Position numbers and translations under genes: made by a program. The notes under the pieces were generated by a model, which was not told the DNA's origin, made no database searches, and worked only from the letters and a program-made list of their open reading frames with translations. DNA of 48,037 bases, taken from Candidatus Uhrbacteria bacterium. Its GTDB lineage: Bacteria; Patescibacteriota; Patescibacteriia; UBA9934; GWF2-40-263. The stretch is taken from contig JACPHU010000008.1 of assembly GCA_016188495.1 (NCBI GenBank), forward strand, positions 1 to 48,037. Direction: 5' to 3'. Positions 18,283 to 28,632 of the stretch are shown here, piece by piece. Position 1 is the first letter of the stretch. The number at the start of each line of letters is the position of its first letter.

Positions 18283-19503
18283 CTACCGAATATCAATATA
18301 AATGTGATCTTTCAAACGTGGAACCGTATGAACCCAGAAGGGGAAAAAATCTACTTGAACATTTGTGGCAACTCCTTCTGCAAGAAGAAGATCACTCACC
18401 TCTTGCTCTGTCATTCCCACAAATCTCGCCACATGCAACGCCTCGCTTGTTTGAGATGTAATGGCAGGAGCAGATAGAGTCACATGAATATTTGCTTCCT
18501 GGTTTTCTTGATTGACTCCATCAACAGAAACAACCATGGTACTTGGATCTACTTGGACAAATTCCTGACCTTGTCCCAGGCCTTCATACAGTTTGGCTGT
18601 GGCGATCTTCTCTAAAGCTTGTTTATCGTAAAATACAGCGGTCACCTTAATGGTCAAGGTCACATCAAACGCTTTCGCTTCTGTTCCAGGTTCAACGCTA
18701 AAAACTTTTTCAACCGTTTCTGCCTCATAGGAAGCGCCAGAAAACGTTTCATCCGCTTCTGCAAGCAACATTTCTTTCGCATCGTTCATTAATGATTCTT
18801 GAAGCGTGAGAGCGGCCGCTTCCATTTCCTCTTGGGAAACAATAGCGATCGTTGAAACACCTCCGGTAAACGCTTCTGAACTTTCTGCATACACAGCAGA
18901 TTGACGTGCTTCAGAAAGACCAGGGATCGTGAATCGTGTTGGTTTGATATCTCCCGAAGCTCCTGGAAGATCCGCGTACACTTGTGCCTCTACACTGCCA
19001 CCTGCAGGAATAGTCACGGCTGATTTAAGACGAAACAATATCCCCTCTTGAGACAAAAGCCGCGTGGTTGCCACAAGGGCTTGAGCAAAAGAAAGATTGT
19101 TATAAATCTTCACGGTCCCTGTAGAAATATCCTCTACGGTTTTAGAAGAAGTTCCTGTTGGAGTAAAAGATTGGGTTTTTCCAAGCGTGCCAGAGAGTAT
19201 TTGGCCATGAACATCGGTTGGACGAGTTGGTGTGGCAAAAACATTCGCAACGAATTCCGTAGTAACCGGCGCTTGACTAGACTCCACATGGATAACGGCT
19301 TGAACGGTCGAAAGATATAAAACAGCCAACAGGGCGCACGCAACCAAAATAATAAACGTTAACGCGATCCGTCGATACATGATAAGCGGAATAGCCGCAG
19401 GCTGATGGAGATCTGGTGTTTTTTTCTGAGCTCCTCCTGTCACGACGGCCACACGCTTCTTAGGAACAGTCTTCTTGGTGGTCATATAGTTCCAGTATAG
19501 CAA
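18283..19503 (-). CDS. Membrane-anchored baseplate J-like domain protein
   Basis: One N-terminal TM segment (IALTFIILVACALLAVLYLS), then VKIYNN...IPAGGSVEAQVYADLPGASGDIKPTRFTIPGL, resembling baseplate-J-like proteins annotated in CPR genomes. Confidence 0.65.
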   Translation of the reverse strand: MLYWNYMTTKKTVPKKRVAVVTGGAQKKTPDLHQPAAIPLIMYRRIALTFIILVACALLAVLYLSTVQAVIHVESSQAPVTTEFVANVFATPTRPTDVHGQILSGTLGKTQSFTPTGTSSKTVEDISTGTVKIYNNLSFAQALVATTRLLSQEGILFRLKSAVTIPAGGSVEAQVYADLPGASGDIKPTRFTIPGLSEARQSAVYAESSEAFTGGVSTIAIVSQEEMEAAALTLQESLMNDAKEMLLAEADETFSGASYEAETVEKVFSVEPGTEAKAFDVTLTIKVTAVFYDKQALEKIATAKLYEGLGQGQEFVQVDPSTMVVSVDGVNQENQEANIHVTLSAPAITSQTSEALHVARFVGMTEQEVSDLLLAEGVATNVQVDFFPFWVHTVPRLKDHIYIDIR

Positions 19504-19509
19504 AATTTT

Positions 19510-22500
19510 CTACTCAACTGAAACATTTTGTCTTCCAACTAATTGCGCGATGGCGCTAATGATCCCCTCTGTCGGGGCAACAGTGTAATCCGTTTGAATA
19601 CGTCTCATCTGTCCGGCAGCCTCAATAAGAAAACACACAGGCTTTGCTCCAGGAGAACCTAAAAGAATTTCACGCAACTGTTCAATCATTTCCGGAGTTG
19701 GTTTTCCTTTCAGAGCAATAGAGAGCGAACCTCGGTGAAGAACAGCAACGGGAGGTGCTTCTTCAGACAACGACTGTCTGAGCGTATCTGAAATCCACTG
19801 CCCCCCTTTGAGCATGGACGCGATATCCGGTATAGCCTGTTCATCAAGAGAAATAAAACTATTGGCAAGAAGTTTCGGTTCTTCGCCTTCGCGAATAGAA
19901 ACCTTAGCGGATACCAACACCATTTGATCTGGAACCAAGACAGATTTAACCTCCTTAAATGTCCTGGGAAACACAATGATCTCTGTCTGACCTGAGAGAT
20001 CTTCAAATCCAACAAACGCCATGGGATCCCCTTTTTTCGTGATAATTTCCTTCACGGTTGTGATAATTCCCCCGCAACGCACAAACTCTCCATCTCGTTG
20101 CTGGGAAACCTGTACGCAGTCTAATAACACACCTTTAAACGCCTGGGCAAACGGTTCATAAGGATGGCTGCTGACAAACAATCCCAACAATTCCTTTTCC
20201 CAAAACAACAGTTCGCGCATAGAGGCAGGTTCGACCTCACGCAGGGATAATCGTTGTGGCATCACCTGGGGGGAAGCGGAAAAAAGACTTTGCTGCTGGG
20301 AAGCTTTTTCCTTTTGAATATTTCTATTGTAGATAAGCATTCGTTCTGTATTTTCCAACAACTGTTTGCGTTCTCCGAAACGATCCAACGCTCCTACTTT
20401 GATGAGAGCTTCCAGAGATTTTTTATTGAATGCTCGATGAGAAACGCGCTCGGCAAAATCTGTCAGGTCTTTAAACTCCCCTCTCTCCTTTCGTTGCGTA
20501 ATAATAGATTCGATCACTTCTTCTCCTAAGTTTTTAATCACCAACAATCCAAAACGAATCTGTGTATCGCTGATAAACGTAAAATCTTTGAGTGATTCAT
20601 TAATGTCCGGTGGCAACACCGCAATACCCATACGAGTACATTCCTTCACTGCTTCGGCAATCTTCTCCAAATCTCCTGACTCCGCGGTCATGAGGGCCGT
20701 CATATACTCCGCAGGAAAATTCGCCTTCATGTAGGCGGTCTGATACGCCACCATTCCGTAAGAAGCCGCATGAGCTTTATTAAATCCGTAAGCTGCAAAC
20801 GGTTCAATGAGCTTCCAAAGTTCTTGGGCTTTGGCTTTGGAAAGGCCGTGCTCCACAAACCCGTCAATCAGTTTCACTTTTTGTTGGGCCATTTCCTCTG
20901 GAATTTTCTTTCCCATGGCTTTGCGCAATTTATCCGCCTCAAGCCACGTGTATCCGGCCAAATGAATAGCCGCAAGCATCACGTCATCTTGATACACCAA
21001 AAGTCCATAGGATTTCTGGAGAAAATTCTCCATACGCGGATCCATGAAATGGACCAAGGAAGAATCGTGCTTGCGACGAATATACTCAGGGATCACTTCA
21101 ATAGGGCCCGGACGATACAACGCTACCATGGCCATAATGTCCTCCACACGTCGGGGCTTGAGATCCATCAAGTACTTAGTCATGCCGTCTCCGTTGAGCT
21201 GGAAGACTCCCATCGTGTGGCCGGCTGCTAATAAATGAAAGGTCTTTTCATCGTTTACGGGAATCGTGTCTGTAACGACCTCGATCCCCTTCACCGTCTT
21301 CACCAGCGCCACCGCATCTCCCAAAATCGAGAGGTTCCTGATTCCCAAAAAATCCATTTTCACGAGTCCCGCAGCTTCTACGGATTTCATTTCATACTGA
21401 GTGATAATTTTTCCCTCCCGCGTATCAATCTGCAACGGAGTAAAATCTGTCAGGTCCGTGGGAGAGATAACCGTTCCCGCGGCGTGGATAGAAACGTGCC
21501 TGGCACAACCTTCGATCTGTCGCGACAAATCAATGACACGACGGATATTGGCATCCGTATCAAATTTCTTTTTGAGGTCAGGCGCTTCTGACAGCGCCCG
21601 GGTAAGCGTCATAGGAAATCCTTGAGACCCCATTGGTACCAGCTTTGCCACTTCGTCAATCATCGCATAAGGAAATCCTAACGCGCGTCCCACATCCCGA
21701 ACACTGCCTCGGGCAAGCATGGTTCCAAAGGTACAAATCTGCGCCACTTTCTCGTATCCATATTTTTGACGCACGTAATCAAGCACCTCGTCTCGTCTAT
21801 TATCCGCAAAGTCCGCGTCGATATCAGGAGCAGAAGGCCGTTCAGGGTTCAAAAATCGTTCAAATGGCAATTGATACAACAAGGGATCAATAGAAGAAAT
21901 TCCAATGGAAAATCCGACCAATGAACCTGCGGCCGATCCACGGGTGGTGGTCACAATGCCGTTATTACTTGCCCAAGTAAGAAAATCAGAAACAATTAAA
22001 AAATAAGGACAAAATCCCTTTTGATCAATAATGTCCAACTCATAATTTAATCGCCCCACTTCTTCTTCAGAGAGTTCACGTTTACGTTTTTCTTGAAGGT
22101 TTTGAAACGCGCGATCCGTGAGCACCTGTCGAAACGACTTTCCTTCTTCAATTTCAAATTTTGGAAAATTCCACTTCCCCAGTTCCAAATCTACCTGACA
22201 ACGATCGGCAATAAGACGCGTATGTTCAATCGCCTCTGGAATATCTTTAAATCGCTGTTCCATGTACTCCCCACTGACCATGGAGGCGTCATAGTCAAAC
22301 TGGTTCATACGATCAAACTGTTCCAGTGTCTTCCCGCCTTTAATACAATTCAAAATTTTCCACGCTTCCACGTCTTGTGGTTTCAAATAGAAGGTGTTTT
22401 TGGTGGCAACCACAGGAACGCCTAACTCGCGTCCCAACCGAATCAGCTTTGTATTGGTTGCTTCCTGTTCAGCAATTTCGGGACGGTCAACAAGTTCGAG

Positions 22501-23016
22501 AAAAAAATTTCCTTCCCCAAAGGTCTGTACATACCAACGGATCACCTCTTTGGCCTGTTCCTCTTGATCCATTTTCAACAGATCATCAATCTCGCCCAGA
22601 TGTCCGCCGGAGAGAACAATCAATCCTTTCGCATGAAGAGCAAGCACCTCTTTATCAATACGAGGTTTGTAATAAAATCCTTCTAAAAATCCGATCGAGG
22701 AAAGTTGAAGAAGATTTTTATACCCTTCGTTATTTTGTGCTAGACACACAAGCCGGTAGGGCTTGGTGTCGATGTGCGCTCGCTTTAGGTGTCGTCCTTC
22801 GCGCGCCAAATAAAAATCAATTCCGAGAATGGGCTTAATGCCGGCATCCTTCGCCTTTTGATAAAACTCAATGGCGCCGTACATGGCCCCATTGTCTGTA
22901 ATGGCGACGCAGTCTTGTCCAAGCTCCTTCACATGCTTCAAAAGCTCCTTTGTTTTAGGCAAAGCCTCAAGAAGCGAGTAATGGGAATGGGTATGAAGGT
23001 GGACGAATTTACTCAT
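19510..23016 (-). CDS. dnaE: DNA polymerase III subunit alpha
   Basis: FVHLHTHSHYSLLEALPK PHP domain; TTRGSAAGSLVGF; PDIDADFADNRRDEVLDYV; HAAGTVISP. Confidence 0.97.
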   Translation of the reverse strand: MSKFVHLHTHSHYSLLEALPKTKELLKHVKELGQDCVAITDNGAMYGAIEFYQKAKDAGIKPILGIDFYLAREGRHLKRAHIDTKPYRLVCLAQNNEGYKNLLQLSSIGFLEGFYYKPRIDKEVLALHAKGLIVLSGGHLGEIDDLLKMDQEEQAKEVIRWYVQTFGEGNFFLELVDRPEIAEQEATNTKLIRLGRELGVPVVATKNTFYLKPQDVEAWKILNCIKGGKTLEQFDRMNQFDYDASMVSGEYMEQRFKDIPEAIEHTRLIADRCQVDLELGKWNFPKFEIEEGKSFRQVLTDRAFQNLQEKRKRELSEEEVGRLNYELDIIDQKGFCPYFLIVSDFLTWASNNGIVTTTRGSAAGSLVGFSIGISSIDPLLYQLPFERFLNPERPSAPDIDADFADNRRDEVLDYVRQKYGYEKVAQICTFGTMLARGSVRDVGRALGFPYAMIDEVAKLVPMGSQGFPMTLTRALSEAPDLKKKFDTDANIRRVIDLSRQIEGCARHVSIHAAGTVISPTDLTDFTPLQIDTREGKIITQYEMKSVEAAGLVKMDFLGIRNLSILGDAVALVKTVKGIEVVTDTIPVNDEKTFHLLAAGHTMGVFQLNGDGMTKYLMDLKPRRVEDIMAMVALYRPGPIEVIPEYIRRKHDSSLVHFMDPRMENFLQKSYGLLVYQDDVMLAAIHLAGYTWLEADKLRKAMGKKIPEEMAQQKVKLIDGFVEHGLSKAKAQELWKLIEPFAAYGFNKAHAASYGMVAYQTAYMKANFPAEYMTALMTAESGDLEKIAEAVKECTRMGIAVLPPDINESLKDFTFISDTQIRFGLLVIKNLGEEVIESIITQRKERGEFKDLTDFAERVSHRAFNKKSLEALIKVGALDRFGERKQLLENTERMLIYNRNIQKEKASQQQSLFSASPQVMPQRLSLREVEPASMRELLFWEKELLGLFVSSHPYEPFAQAFKGVLLDCVQVSQQRDGEFVRCGGIITTVKEIITKKGDPMAFVGFEDLSGQTEIIVFPRTFKEVKSVLVPDQMVLVSAKVSIREGEEPKLLANSFISLDEQAIPDIASMLKGGQWISDTLRQSLSEEAPPVAVLHRGSLSIALKGKPTPEMIEQLREILLGSPGAKPVCFLIEAAGQMRRIQTDYTVAPTEGIISAIAQLVGRQNVSVE

Positions 23017-23073
23017 AAAATTCAAAAAACGCTCTTGTGCAGGAGCTTATCATTTCAAGGGTACAAATTCAAA

Positions 23074-23102
23074 ACCCACCAAAGCGCTGGCATAAGGTGG
23101 GT
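23074..23102 (-). terminator. Terminator hairpin, copy 1 of a similar pair
   Basis: Minus strand: acccaccttatgccagcgctttggtgggtttt. Confidence 0.75.
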
Positions 23103-23125
23103 GTGAGGAAAATCAATAAAAAAAT

Positions 23126-23425
23126 TTACACTTTTACTGAAGGTCTGGATCCCAAATTTTCTGCTGGTTTATCATCTCCTTCTTTTGAGTATCCTACCTT
23201 AGGATTAGTTTCTTGCCAGTTAGGTCGTGAGACTGCATCGTCATCACTCAGTTTTTCAAGCATCTCCGGCTTCGTGGGGTTTGTGTGTTCTGTATTATCA
23301 AACGGCTTTGGGTAATACAAGCTGCTATCTGTAACATTTTCACTGTCATCTTTATCTTTTCGTTTAAAAGATTCTGTATTGGGCGGTATATAACCCCTTT
23401 GTTCAATACTCATAATTGCGCACAT
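23126..23425 (-). CDS. Hypothetical protein
   Basis: 99-aa ORF followed by a terminator; weak support. Confidence 0.5.
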   Translation of the reverse strand: MCAIMSIEQRGYIPPNTESFKRKDKDDSENVTDSSLYYPKPFDNTEHTNPTKPEMLEKLSDDDAVSRPNWQETNPKVGYSKEGDDKPAENLGSRPSVKV

Positions 23426-23535
23426 TAAGTAATGACTTATAAAAACTATTATTACTTTACCAAAAAAGGAATATCCATCAAAACGTTCGACCTAAAATCA
23501 ATCCTTTCGTCCAGGTATTCATAGACGATTGTAAA

Positions 23536-23567
23536 CAAAAACCCACCGAAGCGTTGGCTAAGGTGGA
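23536..23567 (-). terminator. Terminator hairpin, copy 2 of a similar pair
   Basis: Minus strand: ccaccttagccaacgcttcggtgggtttttg. Confidence 0.65.
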
Positions 23568-23588
23568 CTAAATACATGTTTATTCCTC

Positions 23589-23903
23589 CTATTTCTTTTT
23601 CTTTGTTGACTTTTCCTTGGAAGATTCTGAAGCTTTTGTAAACTTTTTCTCGATCAAATACTCCACGGCTTTGGTAGCGGTATGCATGATCGCTCCGAGG
23701 GCTGTGGAGCTGTGATCAAACTTTTGTCGAATGCCGTCGAGCGCCGATTCCATTTTTATCATGGTCTCTTGTACTTGAGAGACGGTATCGTTTGCGCGTT
23801 TAAACAAAATAGCGATTTGCCAAATGAGCCAGAACATCGCGGCCGTAAACCACAGCGCACAAAACGCCAGAACGATGTACAAAATATCAAGCGGTGTAAA
23901 CAT
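23589..23903 (-). CDS. Small membrane protein, DUF948-like
   Basis: N-terminal TM, helical region, Lys-rich tail; SD-like aggagg upstream of the ATG at 23903. Confidence 0.65.
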   Translation of the reverse strand: MFTPLDILYIVLAFCALWFTAAMFWLIWQIAILFKRANDTVSQVQETMIKMESALDGIRQKFDHSSTALGAIMHTATKAVEYLIEKKFTKASESSKEKSTKKKK

Positions 23904-23934
23904 ATCCTCCTATAAAATAATGATCGCTCTTATG

Positions 23935-24058
23935 TAGGACTTTCTCATTTGGATGAGATGCGCTGTGCTGGAGCCATAAAAAATCGGAGGCGTATCAGAC
24001 ATACGATGGAGATTTTTTATGGCGAAGCACAAGCAGATCGCCGAATGAGAAAGTCCTA
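23935..24058 (+). repeat. Structured hairpin element E5 (divergent member of the GATGAGA/GATCGC family)
   Basis: taggactttctcatt...tg-GATGAGA-tgc...gca-GATCGC-cg...aatgagaaagtccta; 15-bp perfect outer stem; ends next to the pheT stop codon (24059-24061). Confidence 0.8.
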
Positions 24059-26437
24059 TTATGATCTCATGATAGCACCAAAAGTCTCTTCAAGCACCTG
24101 ACGAATCTTATTGATCTCTGCATCTACCTCTATTGCTTCGAGAGTCCGCTCACTCGATCGAAAAGAAAGGTGTATAGCGAGAGACTTTTTTCCCTCTTCA
24201 ATTCCCTGTCCACGGTACACATCAAATAATTCAAATACTTCGAGAAGTTCAGAGGACTGATGAACCGCTTGTGAAATAGATTCCCATTCTGAACGCTCTT
24301 GAACCAGAAAAGCCAAATCGCGCTTGACGGAAGGAAACAAAGGAAGAGGCTTATAACTTTTACCAAGCGTAAAGATAGAAAGAAGCGCTTCAAAATCCAA
24401 ATCAATCAAAACAGTAACAACATCTATTCCAAACGCTTGTTCAACTCTGCGACTCACTTGCCCAATCACTCCAACCTGTTTACCTAAAACGGTAATAACG
24501 GCAGATCGTCCCGCGTGCCAGCGTGTTCCATCTGTTCCACGTTCAAGCAAGTATTCACGAATACCTGTCTGTCTGAAAAAGCGTTCTAATATCCCTTTGG
24601 CACGAACAAACAACGCTTCCCCGTCTGTACCATAAGATCCAATCACTAACGACAACGACTGTTTGGGAATAGCCGATGTTTGTGCGAGATAAACGGGAGC
24701 CAGCTCAAAAATGTCTGCTTGAGGCAATCTCGCTTGGTTGGCTTCGATAGAAGTCAAAAGGCTAGGCACCAGGCTTGTTCGCATGTACTCCTGTTCGCTA
24801 TTTAAAGGATTGCGAAGCTTCACGGCTGTCTGAATATCGATTCCGTACTTTTCTAATTGGGACTCCGAAACGAATGAATAACTATAAGATTCTGAAAGAC
24901 CAGCACTAGCAAGCAGATGCTTTACTCTGCGCTCCCACACCAAACTCGGATTGGAAAACGCTTGCGGCAATTGGCCAGAAGGAAGCTGTGAGGGAAATTG
25001 GTCATATCCGTATACGCGTGCAATTTCCTCAACAAAGTCGACACTGGCTTCGATATCATGATCACGCCAGTAAGGTACAGCGACCTGATTTTTTTGTATT
25101 GTAAATCCTAGTCGTTTTAAAATGGCGATCTGTTCTTTTTTCGGCAGCTCAATTCCCATGAGGCGATTTGCTGCCTTATCATCAAACGGAAGAACAAGGG
25201 GTTGATACTCTTGAGCACACTCATCAAATACCTTGGACACCACTTCGCCTCCGGCAACCTCTTTAATAAGTTCAACAGCGCGTGCAAGCGCAGGTTTAAG
25301 AGCTTGGGTTGATAATCCCTTTTCAAATAACAATTGGGAATCAGAATACAAATTTAACGCCCGAGCGGTTCGACGAACAGAAACAGAATCAAACGCAGCA
25401 CATTCAATCACCACTCTTGTTGTTGCTTGTGTAGTTCCTGTAGAGAGCCCTCCCATGACCCCGGCAACCGCAACCGGCTTTTTTGCATCCGCAATGACCA
25501 ACATTTCATCAGTAAGCTCGTAGGTTTTTTTATCCAGAGCCTCAAACGTCTCCCCTTTGAGTGCACGACGTACCACGATTTTTTGTCCTTCAAGCGTATC
25601 GGCATCAAACGTATGCAATGGCTGACCGTATTCGTGCAAAATGTAATTGGTGATATCGACCAGATTATTGATCGGCCTGTGGCCCGCCAAAAGCAACCGT
25701 TTTTGCAGCCACCAAGGAGAAGGACCGACAACCACTCCATCGATCACCACAGCGGTATAGCGAGGACATAAAGAAGACTCCTGTACCTCAACAGAAAACC
25801 CGGCATCCCATTCAACCCTTTTTAATTTCGTTGCTTTCCAAGTAAACCTGTCTTGGGTCACAGCCGCTCCTTCGCGCGCTTGGCCGATGACAGATTTACA
25901 ATCCGGTCGATTGCTCGTGACTTCGATATCAAAAATGACATCGTCCAAATCCAAGGCCTCGGCAATAGGTGTTCCTGCTTGTGCATTGGTAATGACAGAG
26001 ATATCCCAGATATCTTTTTCCCCTGCAGGTAACTTCTCAAATCCAACTTCTGCAGAGGCACAAATCATGCCGTAACTTTCTACTCCTCGGATCTTGGTTT
26101 CCTGAAGTTCAATTAAATCCCCTTCCCCATGCCAACGCACCCGAGCCCCGGGCAATGCCACAACAACTTTTTGGCCTTCAGATAAATTCTCTCCTCCGCA
26201 AACGATCTCGACCTGCTTGGCTCCAATATCAACAACCGCCACACGAAGCTTGTCCGCATTTGGATGGGTCTTCACCTCAAGAACGTCACCAACCACCATC
26301 TGAGCAAAACGTTCAGCCACACGATCAATGACTTCCACAGAATTCCCAGAAGCGGTCGTGCGTTTAGCAAATTCTTCAGGCGAAAGATCTGTCTCCAGAT
26401 ACTCTTTCATCCAGTTGTAAGAAATAAGAATGTTCAT
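24059..26437 (-). CDS. pheT: Phenylalanyl-tRNA synthetase beta subunit
   Basis: MNILISYNWMKEYLETDLSPEEFAKR; tRNA-binding domain; PFPSVKRDLAFLV-type C-terminus. Confidence 0.96.
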   Translation of the reverse strand: MNILISYNWMKEYLETDLSPEEFAKRTTASGNSVEVIDRVAERFAQMVVGDVLEVKTHPNADKLRVAVVDIGAKQVEIVCGGENLSEGQKVVVALPGARVRWHGEGDLIELQETKIRGVESYGMICASAEVGFEKLPAGEKDIWDISVITNAQAGTPIAEALDLDDVIFDIEVTSNRPDCKSVIGQAREGAAVTQDRFTWKATKLKRVEWDAGFSVEVQESSLCPRYTAVVIDGVVVGPSPWWLQKRLLLAGHRPINNLVDITNYILHEYGQPLHTFDADTLEGQKIVVRRALKGETFEALDKKTYELTDEMLVIADAKKPVAVAGVMGGLSTGTTQATTRVVIECAAFDSVSVRRTARALNLYSDSQLLFEKGLSTQALKPALARAVELIKEVAGGEVVSKVFDECAQEYQPLVLPFDDKAANRLMGIELPKKEQIAILKRLGFTIQKNQVAVPYWRDHDIEASVDFVEEIARVYGYDQFPSQLPSGQLPQAFSNPSLVWERRVKHLLASAGLSESYSYSFVSESQLEKYGIDIQTAVKLRNPLNSEQEYMRTSLVPSLLTSIEANQARLPQADIFELAPVYLAQTSAIPKQSLSLVIGSYGTDGEALFVRAKGILERFFRQTGIREYLLERGTDGTRWHAGRSAVITVLGKQVGVIGQVSRRVEQAFGIDVVTVLIDLDFEALLSIFTLGKSYKPLPLFPSVKRDLAFLVQERSEWESISQAVHQSSELLEVFELFDVYRGQGIEEGKKSLAIHLSFRSSERTLEAIEVDAEINKIRQVLEETFGAIMRS

Positions 26438-26440
26438 AGA

Positions 26441-27496
26441 TTAAAACTGATTCACGAATCGGAGATCATTTTTATACAGAATGCGAATATCATCGATTTT
26501 TATTCCCTCGCGCATCATGAGCGTGCGTTCAACTCCCCAACCAAACGCAAAACCGGTGTACACATCAGGATCAAGCCCGCCGGCTTTAATGACATTTGGA
26601 TGAACCATGCCAGCGCCTCCAAGCTCAAGCCAACCCGCTTTACACAATCGACAAGTACCATCGTCATTACCACCACATACTTCACAGGTAATATCGACTT
26701 CAAAACTTGGTTCGGTAAAGCGGAAATGATGGGGACGCAAACGTGTGCGACGGTTGGATCCAAAGTAAGTCTGTGCAAAATAATCCAACACGCCTTTGAG
26801 ATGAGTCACAGAAACTCCCTTATCGATCATGAGTCCTTCAAACTGATGGAACATGGGCACATGGCTAATATCGATTTGCCGCCGGTAACATCGTCCGATG
26901 TTGATCATGCGAATAGGAGGCTTTTGTGTTTCCATGGTCCGCACCTGAGAATTGGATGTGTGGGGCGTTAATAACAACTTCCCTTCTTTTTCGCCGCTAC
27001 CTTCTGGGGCATCCACGAAAAATGTTTCCCAATCATCGCGTGCCGGATGATCTTTGGGCATGTTCAGGGATTCAAACGCGTAATAATCCCAATCAATTTC
27101 AGGAACACGAACGGCAGTAAATCCAATATGTGAAAAAATATCGGTGATCTCTCCAATGGCTTGCGTCACTGGATGCAAATGACCCTCTGAAGAAAAGCTG
27201 CCTGGTTGGGTGATATCAATCCATTCACGCTCTGCTTGCCCCATCACTTCGGACTGACTCATTTTTTGCTCCTGAAAATGAAAGGCTTGCTCGATGGCTT
27301 CTTTGACCTCGTTGGCAAGTTTCCCCACGAGTTTGCGTTCTTCTACCGCAAGCTCGACCATGTCTTTCATGACCTCATTGAGTTTGCCTTTTCGGCCTAA
27401 AAACTCGGTCTGGAGACGCTCTAAATTCTGTCGATCGGTAACCTTTTCAACCAGCTCTAAAAACTCTGTTTTCAATTGTTCTAATTTTGTTTTCAT
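26441..27496 (-). CDS. pheS: Phenylalanyl-tRNA synthetase alpha subunit
   Basis: HPVTQAIGEITDIFSHIGF; DHPARDDWETFFV; FGWGVERTLMMREGIKIDDIR. Confidence 0.96.
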   Translation of the reverse strand: MKTKLEQLKTEFLELVEKVTDRQNLERLQTEFLGRKGKLNEVMKDMVELAVEERKLVGKLANEVKEAIEQAFHFQEQKMSQSEVMGQAEREWIDITQPGSFSSEGHLHPVTQAIGEITDIFSHIGFTAVRVPEIDWDYYAFESLNMPKDHPARDDWETFFVDAPEGSGEKEGKLLLTPHTSNSQVRTMETQKPPIRMINIGRCYRRQIDISHVPMFHQFEGLMIDKGVSVTHLKGVLDYFAQTYFGSNRRTRLRPHHFRFTEPSFEVDITCEVCGGNDDGTCRLCKAGWLELGGAGMVHPNVIKAGGLDPDVYTGFAFGWGVERTLMMREGIKIDDIRILYKNDLRFVNQF

Positions 27497-28608
27497 ATAG
27501 AAACCATGGACTTAATGGCTCCCCAAATCTGATCGCCAAATGTGACAAAATCTTTATACGTCACAAGAACCACCAAAACCATCAAAAGCATAAAACCTAA
27601 GTTGTGCACAACGACCTCGATCTTTTGGTTCACGGCTCGACCTCGGATTTTTTCGATGAGAAGAAAAAGGATGCGTCCTCCGTCCAGTGCTGGAAACGGA
27701 AGAACGTTAATGATCGCCAAGTTGATGGAGAGGACCGCGGTAAATTGTAAGAGATAGATGAGTCCCATGGCCGCTACTTTTCCAGTCATCACGGCAATTC
27801 CTACAGGACCAGATAAGTCCATAGAAACCTGCTGGGTCACGACCAGATCTCGAATAAGGCTGCCGAAGGCCTTGAGAATTTCAAACGTAAATTGATAGGT
27901 GGTAGAAATTCCTTGTCCAATGGCTTGAAAAAACGGATAAGCGACCAAACCTGTTGAAAGAAATCCGATACCTACGCCGGTCGTTTTCGCCTCAGGAAGA
28001 TATGTTGAGGTCAGCGTAAGCGTTCGCAGAGTTTCGTCTTCGCCTTTGACAACCACCTCAACTCCTTCTCCTGCGTGTTGAGCAAAATAAGCACGAGCTT
28101 CTTCATCGCGAGTAAAGGCAATCCCGCCGACGGAAACAATTTCATCTCCGCTGACAATACCCGCAGCTTGCGCAGGTGAATTTTCTAGAACCTGCATAAC
28201 CACGATCTTCTCATCCATGACTCGTGCGGAACTGGGAAGAGAATCATCAATCACGCTTGGTAACCCAATCATGTACCCCACACTAAATAAGGCCACGGCC
28301 AAGAATATATTCATCGCAACTCCTGCGATCAACACAAGAAATCGTTGCCAAGCTTTTTTTGAAGCAAAACTGTCTTCATCATGAGAATGTTCTCCTGACT
28401 CGCCTTTAATTTTGACAAAGCCTCCAAGTGGGATTGCATTAACGGAGTAAGTGGTTTCTCCACGTTTGATTCCCCATATGCGCGGAGGAAATCCAAATCC
28501 AAACTCTTCGACTTTCATTCCCATGCGCTTGGCCATCAAAAAATGACCCAGCTCGTGAACGAACACTAGAAGAGACAGGACGATAAGAAAAATCAAAAGT
28601 GTTCCCAT
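27493..28608 (-). CDS. rseP: RIP/site-2 zinc metalloprotease with PDZ domain
   Basis: VFVHELGHFLMAKRMGMKVEEFGFGFPPRI (HExxH); INVLPFPALDGGRILFLLIE. Confidence 0.92.
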   Translation of the reverse strand: MGTLLIFLIVLSLLVFVHELGHFLMAKRMGMKVEEFGFGFPPRIWGIKRGETTYSVNAIPLGGFVKIKGESGEHSHDEDSFASKKAWQRFLVLIAGVAMNIFLAVALFSVGYMIGLPSVIDDSLPSSARVMDEKIVVMQVLENSPAQAAGIVSGDEIVSVGGIAFTRDEEARAYFAQHAGEGVEVVVKGEDETLRTLTLTSTYLPEAKTTGVGIGFLSTGLVAYPFFQAIGQGISTTYQFTFEILKAFGSLIRDLVVTQQVSMDLSGPVGIAVMTGKVAAMGLIYLLQFTAVLSINLAIINVLPFPALDGGRILFLLIEKIRGRAVNQKIEVVVHNLGFMLLMVLVVLVTYKDFVTFGDQIWGAIKSMVSI

Positions 28609-28632
28609 AAATCAAGAATATCATTTAAAAAC

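Noticed and set aside
26640-26720. CEVCGG..CRLCKAGW in PheS as a novel zinc insertion
   Set aside because: A similar C-x-x-C-G-G...C-x-x-C-K-x-x-G-W insertion is familiar in many bacterial PheS proteins, so not unusual.
26264-26971. 235-aa plus-strand ORF
   Set aside because: Antisense to pheT/pheS coding sequence; no recognisable motif.
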